Below are positions 46,318 through 59,480 of a stretch of 64,000 bases of DNA, piece by piece; position 1 is the first letter of the stretch, and the number at the start of each line of letters is the position of its first letter. The DNA comes from Ciborinia camelliae (lineage: Eukaryota > Ascomycota > Leotiomycetes > Helotiales > Sclerotiniaceae). The position numbers were made by a program, and so were the translations under genes. The stretch spans positions 2,179,862 to 2,243,861 of the forward strand of contig JANPYM010000004.1 in NCBI GenBank assembly GCA_025890175.1, written 5' to 3'. The notes beneath the pieces were generated by a model. The model had not been told where the DNA came from. It saw nothing but the letters and a program-made list of their open reading frames with translations, and made no database searches.

Positions 46318-48001
46318 GGCTAGCCTGGTGAGGATGAAGAGCATGAAGAGCATGATGATATGATTGCTCTGAGACGCTGCCGTTGATGATATATGATACA
46401 TTTCGAGAATGTATGTACCGGTATTCATATCTTGTGTTGTTGTAAAATACCTATTAATTGATGATTTTGAACTTTGTCATCTGTAATTTTGGGGTTCAAG
46501 TTATTTGCCGAAAACAGGCTAGCATAGTCTCCGGTTTATTTTGGGCAGGTACACAGGCCTAAGCTTTCCAATCCTTTTATCGCAACTCATCAATTGCATT
46601 CAATTCAATGCCTTTCACATGAATACAGAAAGAAGATATATTATGAAAAGTCTCATCGCCATGTTACATCGATTGACAAAAGAAGTTGAAGGTCAGAGGT
46701 AGATACAAGAGCTCCTAATCAATGCAAGCGCATTTACTCGGCCTATTCAAAAAGTCAAATCGCGAGTAGCCATGATACCTAAGTTTATACTATGATGTGG
46801 ACAAAAGATGTACTACTTACTTACTGTATGTAGCATTAGACCTCCAATGAAGGTTTTCTCTTTCTGCACCATCGAACTTCTACAACTACTGGGTTGTACA
46901 GAGGCTGAGTACGGAAGGAAAGTCTATGTACTTTTAGGTAAAATGTCTCATGACTTTTATATCATGGAATGCCCGCTCTTAAGAACCAGTGTTACACTGT
47001 TACACTGTTCTCTGTTTCTCCGTTCGTTTGGCTCAAGTACTCTGACAGACAGGATATGAAATGAAATATTTTGGTGTTTAGAGAACCCGAATGCTGGTAA
47101 CGAGAAGAACTGTTCTATATTCAGGATTTTGCTACCCTTTGGATCCAAAGACGAAAACTGCTGATGTACCTAAATGAGATCCATTGAGTACAAGTTACAA
47201 CGCAGAAATATTGCAACTTAGATTGGTTTCTCATGCACAAGCAGTACTACCGGCATTCCGTTTGCCATCTCTATGAGACCCAAGCTTATGGAAGGGGGAC
47301 AGCCTACAGGCAATACCATTATTCGAGCTGAGCTGTCATGCATCAGCCAAAAATATACTTTTTCTGGGCAGCGTTCCACGCGAACCAATCATACGGATAG
47401 ACCTATGGGTGGCTTCTTGAGCCTTATAGCATGCCATGCCATCCATGCCAACGAATGGCCATTCATATCACCGCCGCAGGGTCTACACCGTAACGTCTCA
47501 TATCAGCGTACATCAGCGTGCATCAGCCAAAAGTTACAAATGAATCAAAATGGGTACTGTCTGTACTGGTACCTGCCTCCGTTTTCTCAAGAGACACATA
47601 AGTAACACAGCCCCCACAGATTGGTGAACACATTGGCAGAGACTTGTTACGAATCTACTATCAAATTCACTAAGCAGCATTGTGCAGCTTGTACAGCGTT
47701 TTCGCTGATATTAACGGTGTACATTCACCAATCCAATAGGTTAAAAGTATTGAGCTACGGTCTACCCCACCAAAATCACCCCACCAGCCTCCGAACCCCC
47801 ACCATAGCTTCGAATACTCGTATGAGTATCTACAGTACTACTCCGTACATAAACAAACCACTTCCTCAAACCTTTTCCTCAAACTTCTTCCTCAAACCTC
47901 TTCCTTCAACCTCTTCCTCAAATCTTTTCCTCAAATCTTTTCTTCAAATCTCTTCCTCAACCCTTCCTCAAACTACCATTTAGTCATAAACACTGCTCAA
48001 T
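46318..48001. other. Intergenic upstream of phospholipase D
   Basis: About 1.7 kb. Short frames (46808-47059, 47273-47605, 47621-47983) lack recognisable domains. There is a TACTCCGTA motif at 47839-47847 and the pyrimidine-rich repeat listed separately just before the PLD start. Confidence 0.5.
47861..47972 (+). repeat. Degenerate CTTCCTCAAAC repeat in the PLD leader
   Basis: About nine imperfect 11-13 bp copies of CTTCCTCAAAC/TCTT lie 30-140 bp upstream of the PLD start codon, making a pure-pyrimidine-with-CAAA tract. It probably lies in the promoter or 5' leader. Confidence 0.8.
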
Positions 48002-50846
48002 ATGGCTAGTTTCTTCAACGAAGCTAGATCCGCCATCCATGGTTTCGTTAATGAAGTAGAGACGGGGTTCTCGAAATTCGCAGGTCTTTCGGACGGTGAA
48101 AAACACAGCCACACTCATATTGGAGAGGCATGCCATGCACTCCATATACATGGGAATGAAAACAGATTTGGCAGTTTTGCTCCCCCAAGAAGTGGTCACG
48201 ATATTAAATGGCATATTGATGGATGTGCGTATATGTGGGCTGTGTCTGTTGCTTTGGAAGAGGCACAGGAGAGTATTTGGATCTTGGATTGGTGGCTTAC
48301 TCCTGAGCTCTATCTGAGAAGACCTCCATCGGCAAACGAGGAGTACAGAATTGATCGCATGCTTTTGGCTGCTGCTGAGAGAGGCGTGAAAGTTAACATC
48401 ATCGTTTACAAGGAGGTCACTAAAGTTTTGACATGTATGTTATATCTTCATTTCTGGACACATATCACGTGTACTAACTTAGACCCAGTATGCTCTGAGC
48501 ACACCAAGAAAGCTTTAGAGGTCCATCCCAATATTTCTGTATTTCGCCATCCTGACCATGCTCCAAGTGGTATTCACGTCGAATCAGAAATCATTTCCGA
48601 CTTTAAGAATTTCAGTCTGAAAGATTTTGATCTTGCAAAACTACCGGAAGATGGTATTAAAGCATTATATGGAGCTCGAAATGATGTTATTTTATACTGG
48701 GCACATCATGAAAAGCTTTGCCTGGTCGATAGCAAAGTCGCTTTCATGGGTGGTCTCGATTTGTGCTTTGGTAGATGGGATGTGAATCAGCACCCAATTT
48801 CCGATGCTCATCCAAGTGACTTGGACAATATTCTCTTCCCTGGTCAGGATTTCAACAACGCAAGAGTGTACGATTTCCAGGATGTTACGAACTGGCAAGA
48901 AAATAAGCTTGATCGCACTAAGTACTCCAGAATGGGATGGTCGGTATGTATTTTTTGAATTTCCACATATCATACCATCACATCTAACTTTCATTGCAGG
49001 ATTTGTCGATGTCATTGACAGGACCAGTTGGTAAGAAAATGCATTCTTTAATATGACAATATAATTATTCCCCTAATTGATACTTCTATCACCCCCTAAG
49101 AAATACAATGGCTGACACTTCAAAGTCGAGGATCTCCGTGCTCATTTCGTACAAAGATGGAATTTTATTTTCAAAGAAAAGTATGATTACAATGATACCA
49201 GATATACATCATTGTCTTTAACTCCTAATGATATTCCTGACGGATATTACAACGAAGATGGTACAAATGTTGGCTCAACTACAGAAGGTGCAATTGAGGA
49301 CACATTCCGTAGAGCGGGTACCTTCTTTGGCGGCTTGGGAGGTAGTTCGGGATCTAGAAGCAATCAAAACGGCGTTTCAATCCAACTTGTGAGAAGTTGT
49401 ACTGAGTGGAGTAATGGCGTAGCTACCGAGGTAATTCCATTTCGTCAAATCCTTCGTAAAATATACTAACCAAGATAGCACTCGATCGCCAATGCTTACA
49501 TTGAGGTTATTCGTCGAAGTCAACATTTTATCTTTATCGAAAATCAATTTTTCATCACTGCCTGTTCCGATGAACAACACCCTGTCGAAAACAAAATCGG
49601 AGCTGCGATTGCAGAAAGAATTATTCGCGCTTATCAAAATGGAGAGCAATATAAAGTTATTGTCTGCATGCCATCAGTACCCGCTTTTGCTGGCGATCTT
49701 CATGGAGATGATGCTTTGGGAACCCGTGCAATTATGGAGTATCAATACAATTCTATCTGTCGTGGTGGAAACTCCATCATGGAAACAGTTGCTAAGGCCG
49801 GAGTACCCGATCCAAAGGAATACATTCGATTCTACAACTTAAGAAATTACGATAGACTCAACAACAACAACACAATGGCTCAAGCTGAGCAAGAAAGTGG
49901 TGTAAGTTATGAGAGTGCTAGAAAAGAACATGATGATATCGTTGGCGCTGGATACGGAGGGTACGGAGAAGAGACCGGTGCTCGTGAAGGCCAAGAAAAC
50001 TACGAATATGACCAATATCAGAGGGCCGCCCCTCGTACTCAAGAACACGACACTGTCTCAACATGCTACATGGAGAACGGACCATCGATCACTTCTATCC
50101 CATGGTTTGGTACCCCTGAAGAAGAACTCGATGCCTTTGTCACCGAAGAACTCTACATTCACACGAAACTTCTCATCGCCGATGACCGCGTCGTAATTTG
50201 CGGGTCCGCCAACCTTAACGACCGCTCTCAACTCGGCACCCACGACTCCGAGATCGCAATCGTGATTGAAGATTCCAACACCGTCGATTCGGTCATGAAC
50301 GGCCAAGACTTCCAAGCCGCCAGATACGCCACTTCCTTACGCAGACAGCTCTTCAGACAACATCTCGGAATGATAGCACCACAAGATTGTACCAAGCCAG
50401 ATGCAAACTTCATGCCCATCAACAAAGACCCTAATGATTATGACTGGGGCTCCGAATTCGATCTCGCGGTTCAAGATGTATTTTCTCCCGAATTTACCGA
50501 TCTCTGGAATGGACGAGCGGCCACTAATACCGAAGTGTACTCGAAAGTTTTCCATGCCATTCCAGCAGATAATGTCAGAAACTGGGAGGACTACCATGAA
50601 TTCTACGAGCAATATTTTGTCTCTCCAAGTCCAAAGGATATGAAGGAAGAACATAAGGAACCGCCGAGGTATCTTTATGGTCACGTGGTTAAAGAAGAGT
50701 TTCCCGGAGGCGTGGAGGAGGTCAAGGAGGAGTTGAGCAGGGTTAAGGGAATGTTGGTCGAGATGCCATTGTTGTTTATGGATGGCGTGGATTTTGCCCA
50801 GGAGAGTTTGACTTTTAATGCCCTGACTGATAAGATTTATACTTGA
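48002..50846 (+). CDS. Phospholipase D (two HKD motifs)
   Basis: Hydrolyses phosphatidylcholine to phosphatidic acid and choline. Exons 48002-48434, 48489-48943, 49000-49030, 49126-49430 and 49479-50846 give 863 residues. The 31-bp third exon (DLSMSLTGPV) is fixed by both phases and by the family sequence that links RMGWSDLSMSLTGPVVEDLRAHFVQRWNF. HKD1 is HHEKLCLVDSKVAFMGGLD (His218, Lys220, Asp225) and HKD2 is HTKLLIADDRVVICGSANLNDRS (His636, Lys638, Asp643). IENQFFI and YIHTKL are also typical. A Gly-rich stretch (GGLGGSSGSRSN) and an Asn/Gln/Glu-rich insert (about 540-600) separate the halves. There is no PX, PH or C2 domain, so this is the shorter filamentous-fungal PLD class and not an Spo14-type enzyme. 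The N-terminus starts MASFFNEARSAIHGFVNEV. Confidence 0.95.
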
Positions 50847-53631
50847 TTGTTGATCTTCAGGTTCGTGCAGTAGAACTGCAGGGAAATTATTAGATGATTG
50901 GATACCTAGAAACCCAGATAGCGATGCAGTTTTAGAGATTATTGGATAGTTAAACTAGGTAGATACACGTACTTCCACATTAGCACCCTCTGTTTCTAAA
51001 TGGGTACTTGATGTAGTATCAGAGCAAATTTACCAAGCCTTGAAAACAAGATCGTTCCGCTGCCGTCTCACTCAAAAAGTTGGACAAGACTCTGTATATA
51101 TAACTCATCCCGACTCGCAAAAACCCATACCACTCCGGTCCTGGCTCAGGCCTCCCTCAAACACAACTCCTACCCCATATTCCCCTCCTTCCCCCATCCA
51201 CTTCCCTCCATCCCTTAACCTTCTTTCCATCGACCCCTCTCTCTAATCTAATCCAATATAACCCAATCCATTCTATGCATACCCACCAACTCCCTATAAT
51301 AGCCAAATACGCGTACAATGGCCCCTCCTATATCAATCTTCAAAATAGAAACTCAGAACCCGAATCCTTCGTCATAGCATCATAGTCATACGTCGACCCA
51401 TTGACTTGTCCATAGACCGGGACTCGGACGAGGTGATTGGCGAGTGAGAGCTGTTTGGATTATGTATGGGAGTAAAGGTTGTGGGTGGGAGTTGAGACTC
51501 GAACTGAGATTTGATCCCGGGAGAGAATATGATATCTTGAGATGTATATTAGACTATTGATGAAGTTTTGTAAACCGTTAATGACACAGAAACTGTGATT
51601 AAGTTAATCTAATCTATATAGGAATGGGTGGAAGGAAGGAAACCGAGTTATTGTTAATGGGGAGACTAATCGTTGGTGGAGGTGATGATCCAACAAATTG
51701 GTATTGGGAAAACTTGCAACAATGGTGTGGCGTAGCAATTGTATCGACAACTCCGTACCTATGTAGTTGTGTGGCACATGACTGCTAGCAAGCTAGTGAT
51801 TTCGAGAACAATGGTCAGTGGTGAAGGGGCGAGAAATGTAAATGGTCTGATCCTCGGATAATAGGGTGAACCATTTAGGGCATTAAGATGATAGATAGCA
51901 AACAAGTATTGCGGAGAAAAGACCTTTTGCATCAAAATATTGAAGCAAGTAGAAAATACCGCGTAAGTCAAAACCTCCGTCGTACTTGCGATGGGTTTGG
52001 AAGCACTATAAAATTGGAACAGTAAACTAAATCATGCAACCCATGCCATAACTTCCCATGGGAACCCCTAAGGTTAACGCCGCCCCATCGCTTTTTGGAG
52101 GTGCATATCACGATATTTTCCACCGGAGATATTTGACCTGAACTAGGGTTGACATCTCACGTCACTTTATCATAGGAGCTGACAAGCCACCGAGAATAAT
52201 AATTCAAAGCCACAGCGACATCGTAGGAGCCCCCAGTTTCGCACCGTTGTATGAGTTTTTGAAGAATTGTCGATGATACCTGATACTCCAGCGCAGTAGT
52301 CCGCGTTGGGAAGGATACCTAGATGTAACGGATTCATCGTTACCCATTTCTCGACCAAATCCCATCGAGATTTCCTATTTGGGAATTGGACATTTTATAT
52401 AGAGCCGCATATACCCCATACTATCAACCCACACCAATGATATTGCACCAAACATAGCCATAGCATTCTCGTCTTTCCGTCAATACCACAACGACTTATC
52501 ATGGCAACTCCGTGTATCTAAAATCAAGTACCCCAAATCAAAAATCATTTTGACTGTAAACATTATTACAAATATTAACGACAGACTTTCCCATTTACCC
52601 AGAATAGAAATTGCCAAATGTGGCATTCCTTTTAGTTTCGACCCCCGAGGTTACTTACTTATAATCAAAGTAAATAAATAAAAAGAAATCTACATATCAA
52701 TCTCAACTATTTTATAACATTACCATCGGGAACCCCCTCTCATCTCATTTGTATTTTCTCGAATTTCTGGAGTCTCTTCTTCTTTATTGTTAATTTCATA
52801 TGTCAATAGGTAGGTAGGGGTAGGTATCTTCCTATGAGGTCCAGATACAAATCCATAGCCATCACGACTGAAAGGCAAACAAACTCATGGGGCTTCTCGG
52901 CCTAGACGACCTATCGTGATTCGGAGTGGTTAGTTGCTTAAGATACTTATGTTAGTTACCTAGTGATTGATCTACATTATATATTTCAGGCGAAGACAAA
53001 CCGATTCTCCCTAATGGTGATCCGGCTTATCGGATATAGGAACAAATTTCATTACGGGTGGCTATCTCGCAGGTATGTATGTTTTCAAGTCAGATATCGA
53101 TATGCAAAGCTGATCAATCCCCGGAAGAGGGCCGCAAATGTAGAACTATACAGATCTGGGAAACATCCCGGATACATAGGGATCTACTCCAGAGCTTTAG
53201 AAGAACCCCTCAGTCCCTCGAACTGCTAGCCGAAAAGAAGATCAAAGTTGCACATGCTACTATTATTTATATGAATTATATGAATTATATGAATTATTGA
53301 ATAGAATATATTTTAATTTCCTAATTTAATCATCACACCATAATGCTTGATACTTAATGCTTAATGCTCATCACACCATTAACCGTTATACTATACAAAG
53401 AGTTTTGAGCCTTTCGGCCCAAGTCTCCGACCAATCAATCCTGCTCCCGATTTCATTTCGCGTGTCCCGAATGACGCCCTAATATATATAAACGTTTCAT
53501 AAAAAAAATTCCACCCATCCAATTCATGACATGAAAATCGTCCATCCTCATGCCTCATGACACATTCCGACCTTTCCAAATCCTTCTGCGATGCAGCAGA
53601 AGAGATGCGGGCCGAAGCGTAAATCCATTTT
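50847..53631. other. Intergenic between convergent PLD and amino-acid permease
   Basis: About 2.8 kb without a recognised gene. It includes an imperfect ATGAATT(AT) repeat near 53270-53298. Small frames (51759-51971 -, 52170-52358 -, 52963-53300 +) look like chance. Confidence 0.5.
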
Positions 53632-55196
53632 TTAATACTGATTATCGGCGCAAGACCAAGCACCGTGACTCTTCGCCACGTTCTGCTTCATGGAATATCC
53701 ACTAGCATATAAACCGACGAAACAAATAATACAACCCAAAAGAATTAAGATGATGTTCATAATGGTAAGACCGATTTTCTTGGCGCTTCGAGTGCAAGTT
53801 CCCCAGTTGATGTAGAACCAACAGATACCTGGAAGACCATATGAGAACCAGGAGGCGAAGAGGGCAGAGATGAAACCAAGGAGATCGGAGAAGACGGGGA
53901 TGGATTCGGCAATGACCCAAGCGATTGCCCATGATCCAAATGCGAGAGCTACCCAAGATCCAGTGGCGACAAATCCTCTGCTGTTGAGGTACTTTGTTCC
54001 CGAGAAAAGACGGAGGTAAACGTATTTGACCGTGACGTGAGCAAAGATGACACCGGCGATAATAATGGTTGGCAATGCGATTCCCCACGCGACTTTGCGG
54101 ATGATAGGGGTGTTGCTGTTGAGGGCTGGACTGGCAACATCCTCACCAGCATATCTGTAGATGACGAGAGCGGCAATAAAGTACAAACTGACGTCGACGG
54201 TTTGGAGGAGAATGAGAGACTTGGGGAATTCCTTGGGGTTGCGGAGTTCGGCAATGAAGCTGACCCAGGCAACGTGACCACCGTATGCGAAAACAATGTT
54301 GGAAATGCTGTTGAAAGCAGTTGGGAATGATGGCGAGTAAGTTCCCTTCATTTCGCCGGCGGTTGCCTGTGGGACAACGCCTAATGCAACCATGGTGAGC
54401 ATAACGGCGGAAAGAATACTGGTAAATGCTGTGATATTTGTTAGTGAGGTCCAATATTAGAAATTTGGAGAAACATACAGATGATGGATAAAAATGAGAC
54501 ATTCTTGAGAGTTCTGTTCAAGGAGAGGAAACTGAAGACAGCCAAACCAACGACACCCCAGACAATGGTACACGATGCATGGTTCGTGAGAACGTTCATT
54601 GCAATGGTAAAAGTCAAAAGATGCGATGCCATACAAAAGATACAATAGATGATGTAAGCGGCACCAAAGATCTCTCGTCCCCAGGGTCCCAATAAGACCC
54701 CACCAATGTCTCCATAGTTTGTGATCTAAAAAAAAAGTGGTTAGAAATTAAGGTTTCTTCACCGATCATCTTCGAATAAAGCCCAACATACCTGAGGAAA
54801 TCGCATTTTGAATTGCCACAAGACGTAACCAGAATAAGTCGAGAAGATACCAAGGGCAATGATACAGCAGAGACCACCGATGAGGCCAACCTTGGCCAAC
54901 ACAGCAGGTAGAGAAAGGATACCAAGTGAGATGTTCTCAGCAATCATGACCAATGCTCCTTGCCACCAAGTCATGGTCTTGTCTGGTAAAAATGTTAGCT
55001 CATCTTCTCAGATAGCCAATGGTAGAGAATACGTACACTGAACCTCTGCACCTTCCTCATTACCATATGCATCGAGTACCTCTGCCACTTTCATGTCCGA
55101 GGCCTCATCGTCGGACCTAATGTTGCCGCGGGCATTGTTGGCGGCCGTAATATCCTCTGGATTCATGGACTTTTTCGAAACCTTTTCACAATCCAT
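53632..55196 (-). CDS. Amino-acid permease (AAAP family, Mtr-like)
   Basis: Proton-linked amino-acid transporter of the Aa_trans (AAAP) family, resembling the Neurospora Mtr neutral amino-acid permease. Exons on the minus strand: 55196-55037, 54982-54792, 54725-54479 and 54428-53632, giving 464 residues. A hydrophilic N-terminus (MDCEKVSKKSMNPEDI..., acidic) leads into YKTMTWWQGALVMIAENISLGILSLPAVLAKVGL, the family TM1 signature. About 11 membrane segments follow, including GLIGGLCCIIALGIFSTYSGYVLWQF, FGAAYIIYCIFCMASHLLTF, NIVFAYGGHVAWVSFIAEL, IALPTIIIAGVIFAHVTVKY, SWVALAFGSWAIAWVIAESI and IILILLGCIICFVGLY. The first ATG after the leader (55196) is used; the upstream frame opens only with GTG. 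Confidence 0.93.
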
Positions 55197-57376
55197 ATTT
55201 GCAAATTGATAATTCGTGAATAGATATATGTCTACTTCAATAGTTGAGATGTCGTTGTCGATCACTGATGATTGGAATTAAGGCAAGAACAGAGTGTCGA
55301 GGGTATTAGTTGAGGAAGGAAGGATTGGTGTAGTGATGAATGAGAGTTGAGGGATGGGAACGAGGTACATATGAATGCGGACACGAGACGAAAATATGTA
55401 GGGTTTCAAGACGGCGTTAGCACCCTCGACACCGAGATAAGCCAAAGATTAACAATCGATTGCTGTTGAATTCAGGTAAGAAGTTCGACGAGGGGACTGT
55501 CGGTGCCAATGGTAAAACCATGTTGGAAGGTGGTTCCTAAGACGTAATCAAAACCATTTTTTATGGAGTTTCATGAGTGACTGTGGACCAAAGGGTCGGC
55601 TAACCAGTATTCATTATGTTTTGGCGAGGCGACGCGAGGGACAGTCTCCATGAAATCAACATGATTTGGTAATTTGTAACGAGATCTCGTTGATGAGGAT
55701 GTACGTTCGGACTGATTTCAGGGTATTGAATCTGGGGTAGTGCGTGATGTCGCATGCCAAACCTTGGTCAAGATGAAGTCCTGCCAACAATCTACTGTCA
55801 GTTGGATTTGCTCTCTCATCATGAATGCAAATAATGACCAAAACGATGTTGAGAAGTGAAAATCGGTCACAGTCCACCTAACTTCCCATCTACCTTCCCA
55901 TTGGTTTGTAGATCCAAAGCTGGAGAAAAAAAGACTTCTAGAAAAGATTCTAATTAACGATATTTTGAAGCTTGTACCTGAATTATCCATGTGATGTGGT
56001 AGATCAATGCGCATTTAGTAGGTACTCCCGCACTCCCGCAGCCTTGTCGGGCCGCCCAGACGAGAATTCCTTGGAAGATCTTTGAACTTTTTTTCATTTT
56101 TTTTTTCATTCACCGTCTCCACAGCATTCGCCCCCTTCGCCTTCGCCCCCTTCACGGTTCACCCCCTTCATCTTATAAGTTATCACTTAACTTGTAACTT
56201 ATGACTTATGCCTTATGAGGTGAGGGTAGAAAAGTAAAGATAACGCAAATGAGGCCAAGATCAGATACGGTTCAAACGAATGATCAATATGTTCATCTTC
56301 CTGTTGATAAAAACTGAAATGATCTCACAATTTCCCTATTCCCAACCCCTCACGCGATATCCGCAGATGTGTCTCCCCTCCCCTCATTTTGGAGAATACT
56401 CGGAGGCGAAACAGGCGATGCGTGATGAAGGGGGAAATTAGTCGGAACTCGGTAAGAGCGATTGAGGCAAACCGAAAAAGACGGTAACGGGGTAAAGTTG
56501 ACATTATTGTAACTTGTTTCATTATTATTATTCCGGAATCAATTACCTATCTGTCTGTCGTACTGTACTATGAAAAAAAAAACTTTGGTTTAATTAGGAA
56601 TCTAGAATACCGTATTGTATTTAGACTTTAGTATGAGATGTTGAACTTTGTACGAATTATACTTTCCCAATGTGCCCTTTTTGGCATAATATCTGTTAGA
56701 TCAACAAATATTTCATTTTAAGAATGTCCCTTTCCTTACTACGTGAAATTCGCGCTAGAAAAGCCGACGAAAAATCTTCGAGACCAATGATGGCGCTTGA
56801 AAACAAAGCGAGTCGTGACACGACACCGGTACTCGGAAAAAGATTTTAGCTTGCTTGGCCAATAACTTCCGGGGTCTTTTTTTCCATTTGCCATCAAACT
56901 CTATTGGGAAATTTCTTCATTTTCAACTTTCCTCCTCCGGCTCCTCCGGCTCCTCGTCGCTCTACGCGTTTGGAGCGAATGATGAGACTAGAAATGGTCA
57001 ACTCCCAAGACTCATGGTTCAAGGCTCGGGCATCGATAGTCCGAAAACGTGGCGAGATTGACGAGATTGATGAGAATGATGTCAATTTAACTGTTATTCA
57101 TGTCGATATGAGCTAGCTGCCTGATTGCAATCTCAATCGTTCAACTCCTTTTTTGAACTTTCCAATAGTTCAAACTTCCCAGTGCGATAGGGAGATTCAA
57201 ATGTTCACTTGAATATGAACCTAAAACCCAAACCGGCTGGAATTTGATGATAAAGTTGATGATGACAAAAGGAATCACCTAATATCAATTCTCTCCATTC
57301 GTGTAAGTTGGTAACGCCTGTGAGTAAGAAAGAGCAATTTCAATTTCATCTGTACCGGGACTGGAACGAAAATACT
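55197..57376. other. Intergenic region
   Basis: Permease promoter and about 2 kb of DNA with no recognisable gene. A T-run near 56090-56108 and CTTCGCCC repeats near 56130-56155 are the only notable features. Frames at 55656-56014 (-) and 56855-57116 (+) have no family content. Confidence 0.5.
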
Positions 57377-59480
57377 TTACACGATTTTGTAATGTTTGAA
57401 GTCTCTCGTCTTCACACCTCTCGCAAACATCAAATCTAATTCCTCATACGACCTTCCTTTCGTCTCTGGAACTCTCAACCAACACCATATAAAACATACT
57501 ACCGAGCAACCACCTATTCAAATGCGAGTAAGTCAACGGTATTCGCTTTCAGTATTCATGGCCCCAAGCAAATATATCTGAAGTGCTTTGGATAAACCAA
57601 TGCCATGATTACTCAATATATTTCGCGTTGCTATCAATAAGTAAAAATATGAGTCAGCTTACCATAGAAAAATCCAATCTTTCCTCTCCAGTTCGCTTGA
57701 TCCGGATTGATCATATATGGAATAGCGACGGTCATAACTATACCAACGAGCGCTTGCATAGCGGTAGCTACAGCGATAGTCTTTGTACGGAGTTTAGTCG
57801 CGGAGACTTCGCAGAAAATGGTGTAGCAAACGGGTCCGATTGTCAGGTCAAAGACGCCGTTCCAGACAAGCTATATTCAAAGTAGAGTTATCAATAATAC
57901 AACAAATACATAAAATCCTTCATAAAATCCTTCATAAAATCCTCATAATAAAACCGGGATAAGAATTCTTCAAAACATACCATGAGTGTCGATTGTGCCC
58001 AAATGACGCCCGGACGGTTTTCGTAATTCGGTACACAATCCAGGATACCTATAAGGAACATAAGCAAAATGAGTACTGCTAGTCCAGTGTTGTAGATGCG
58101 TCGTCGGCCATATCTGGCTATCAGGACCCATGATAGAAGAGTTCCTACGAATCCAACGGCCAAAAATCCAACGCTCATATCGAATGCCTTGGACCCCGCG
58201 AGACCGGCGACTAGAAAAGTAAGTAAAGGTACCAGTATTTATTTTTCTGTCGCCCCGCATAGCACTAAGAGAGAAAAGCAAGTGACTTCAACCTCTCAAC
58301 TATGCAAATAAGGGCGGAAAAATCCCCCAAACTACTCCAAGCAAGGACTCACGCTGAAAGAATAAAGCCGCATATGTCACCAGATATATTCCACTAAACA
58401 CCTGGGTAACAAAAACCGCAATCGCAATTTCCGTTCGACGAATATTAGTCTTGCTAAAAACATCCCAATAAGTCGTTCCCGTCTCCAACTCCACCTCCAA
58501 CTTATCAGTCTCAATCATCATGGCCAAGACCAATTTATTATTGATACTCTTCGACGATAGACGATTCAACGACTTCTCCGCTTCCACAAGTCGATCTCTT
58601 CGGACGAGCCACCACGGGGATTCGGGAGCGAAGATGGTCCCGGTGAGGATCACAAGGGGCCAGAGCCATTGAAGAGCAAACGGTGCGCTATACGCCCAAT
58701 GACTATCGAGCTGCGAGGTTCCCGCAATCACACCATTTGCAAGAAGTTGACCCATGACGAAGCAGAGGTTGATGTAGGAGGTCAAGTGACCTCGAAGAGC
58801 AATCGGACATACTTCCGAGGCATAGGTCGGTGCGATGGTGGTGTAGGTGCCCAAAACAAGACCTCCGATGAGTTCGCCCACTAGCAGAACGGGCAATGAT
58901 CGCGCGAAGAATTGCACGAATACTAATCCTGCCGTGCCTGCTACACATGCCATATATGTCTACGTACGCATGTTAGTTTCGTTTCGTTTCGTTTCATCAC
59001 GGTAATTTCAGATCGGATCAGATCAGATGAGATGGAAACCTCATCTGGAAAACCTACCCATTTCCTCCCGTACCACTCCATCGGATATCCAATCGCAAGA
59101 GCGCCAACCACCTGACCAATAGGAGTTCCCATGCCCAGCGCCGTCTGCCACTGCGCACTAATAATATACCCATCCTTATAACGGTAACCAAAATCTCTCT
59201 GGAAAGCCGGCGTCGCGTATAAACTGCCCATCAACTGGGGATCAAAAGCCGCCATGATGATTCCGAGGGAGAAAAATGCGGACCAGCCGATTGCCGCGGG
59301 GTAGTTTCGGAGAGCGTCGCGAAAGGTCATGGAATGCTCGATCTCGGTCGCTGTGTGGGCGTCGGCTCGCACTTCTCGGCTGGCGTCGATGCTCATCGAA
59401 TGTATGGATTTCTCGTTGGTTTCGACCGTCATGTTGTTAATATGAACCGGTGCTGCATTGGTTTCTTCGGATTTTTCCAT
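57377..59480 (-). CDS. MFS sugar transporter (alpha-glucoside/hexose permease group)
   Basis: Twelve-helix proton symporter of the sugar porter family. Exons on the minus strand: 59480-59058, 58959-58353, 58210-57981, 57870-57663 and 57513-57377, giving 534 residues. A cytosolic N-terminus of about 60 residues precedes NYPAAIGWSAFFSLGIIMAAFDPQLMGSLYATPAFQRDFG. Family motifs are GYPMEWYGRKW (loop 2), APTYASEVCPIALRGHLTS, and the C-terminal PETKGRSYEELDLMFARGV. Also seen are ESPWWLVRRDRLVEAEKSL in the central loop and FFQLAGLAGSKAFDMSVG across intron 3. The DPQL and ESPWWL pattern fits the maltose/alpha-glucoside permease branch, though substrate cannot be read from sequence. Intron 1 and intron 3 are 98 and 142 bp. 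The divergent gene 2 kb upstream encodes an alpha-galactosidase. Confidence 0.93.

Noticed and set aside
47273..47983. Possible small gene upstream of PLD
   Set aside because: Frames of 110 and 120 codons overlap repeat-rich leader DNA and show no domain, signal peptide or splice-consistent extension.
55197..55265. Longer N-terminus of the amino-acid permease
   Set aside because: The upstream extension opens with GTG, not ATG; the first ATG in frame is at 55196.
57871..57980. Triple AAAATCCTTCAT repeat as a possible regulatory element or CRISPR-like array
   Set aside because: Only three contiguous short copies within an intron of the sugar transporter; simple slippage explains it.
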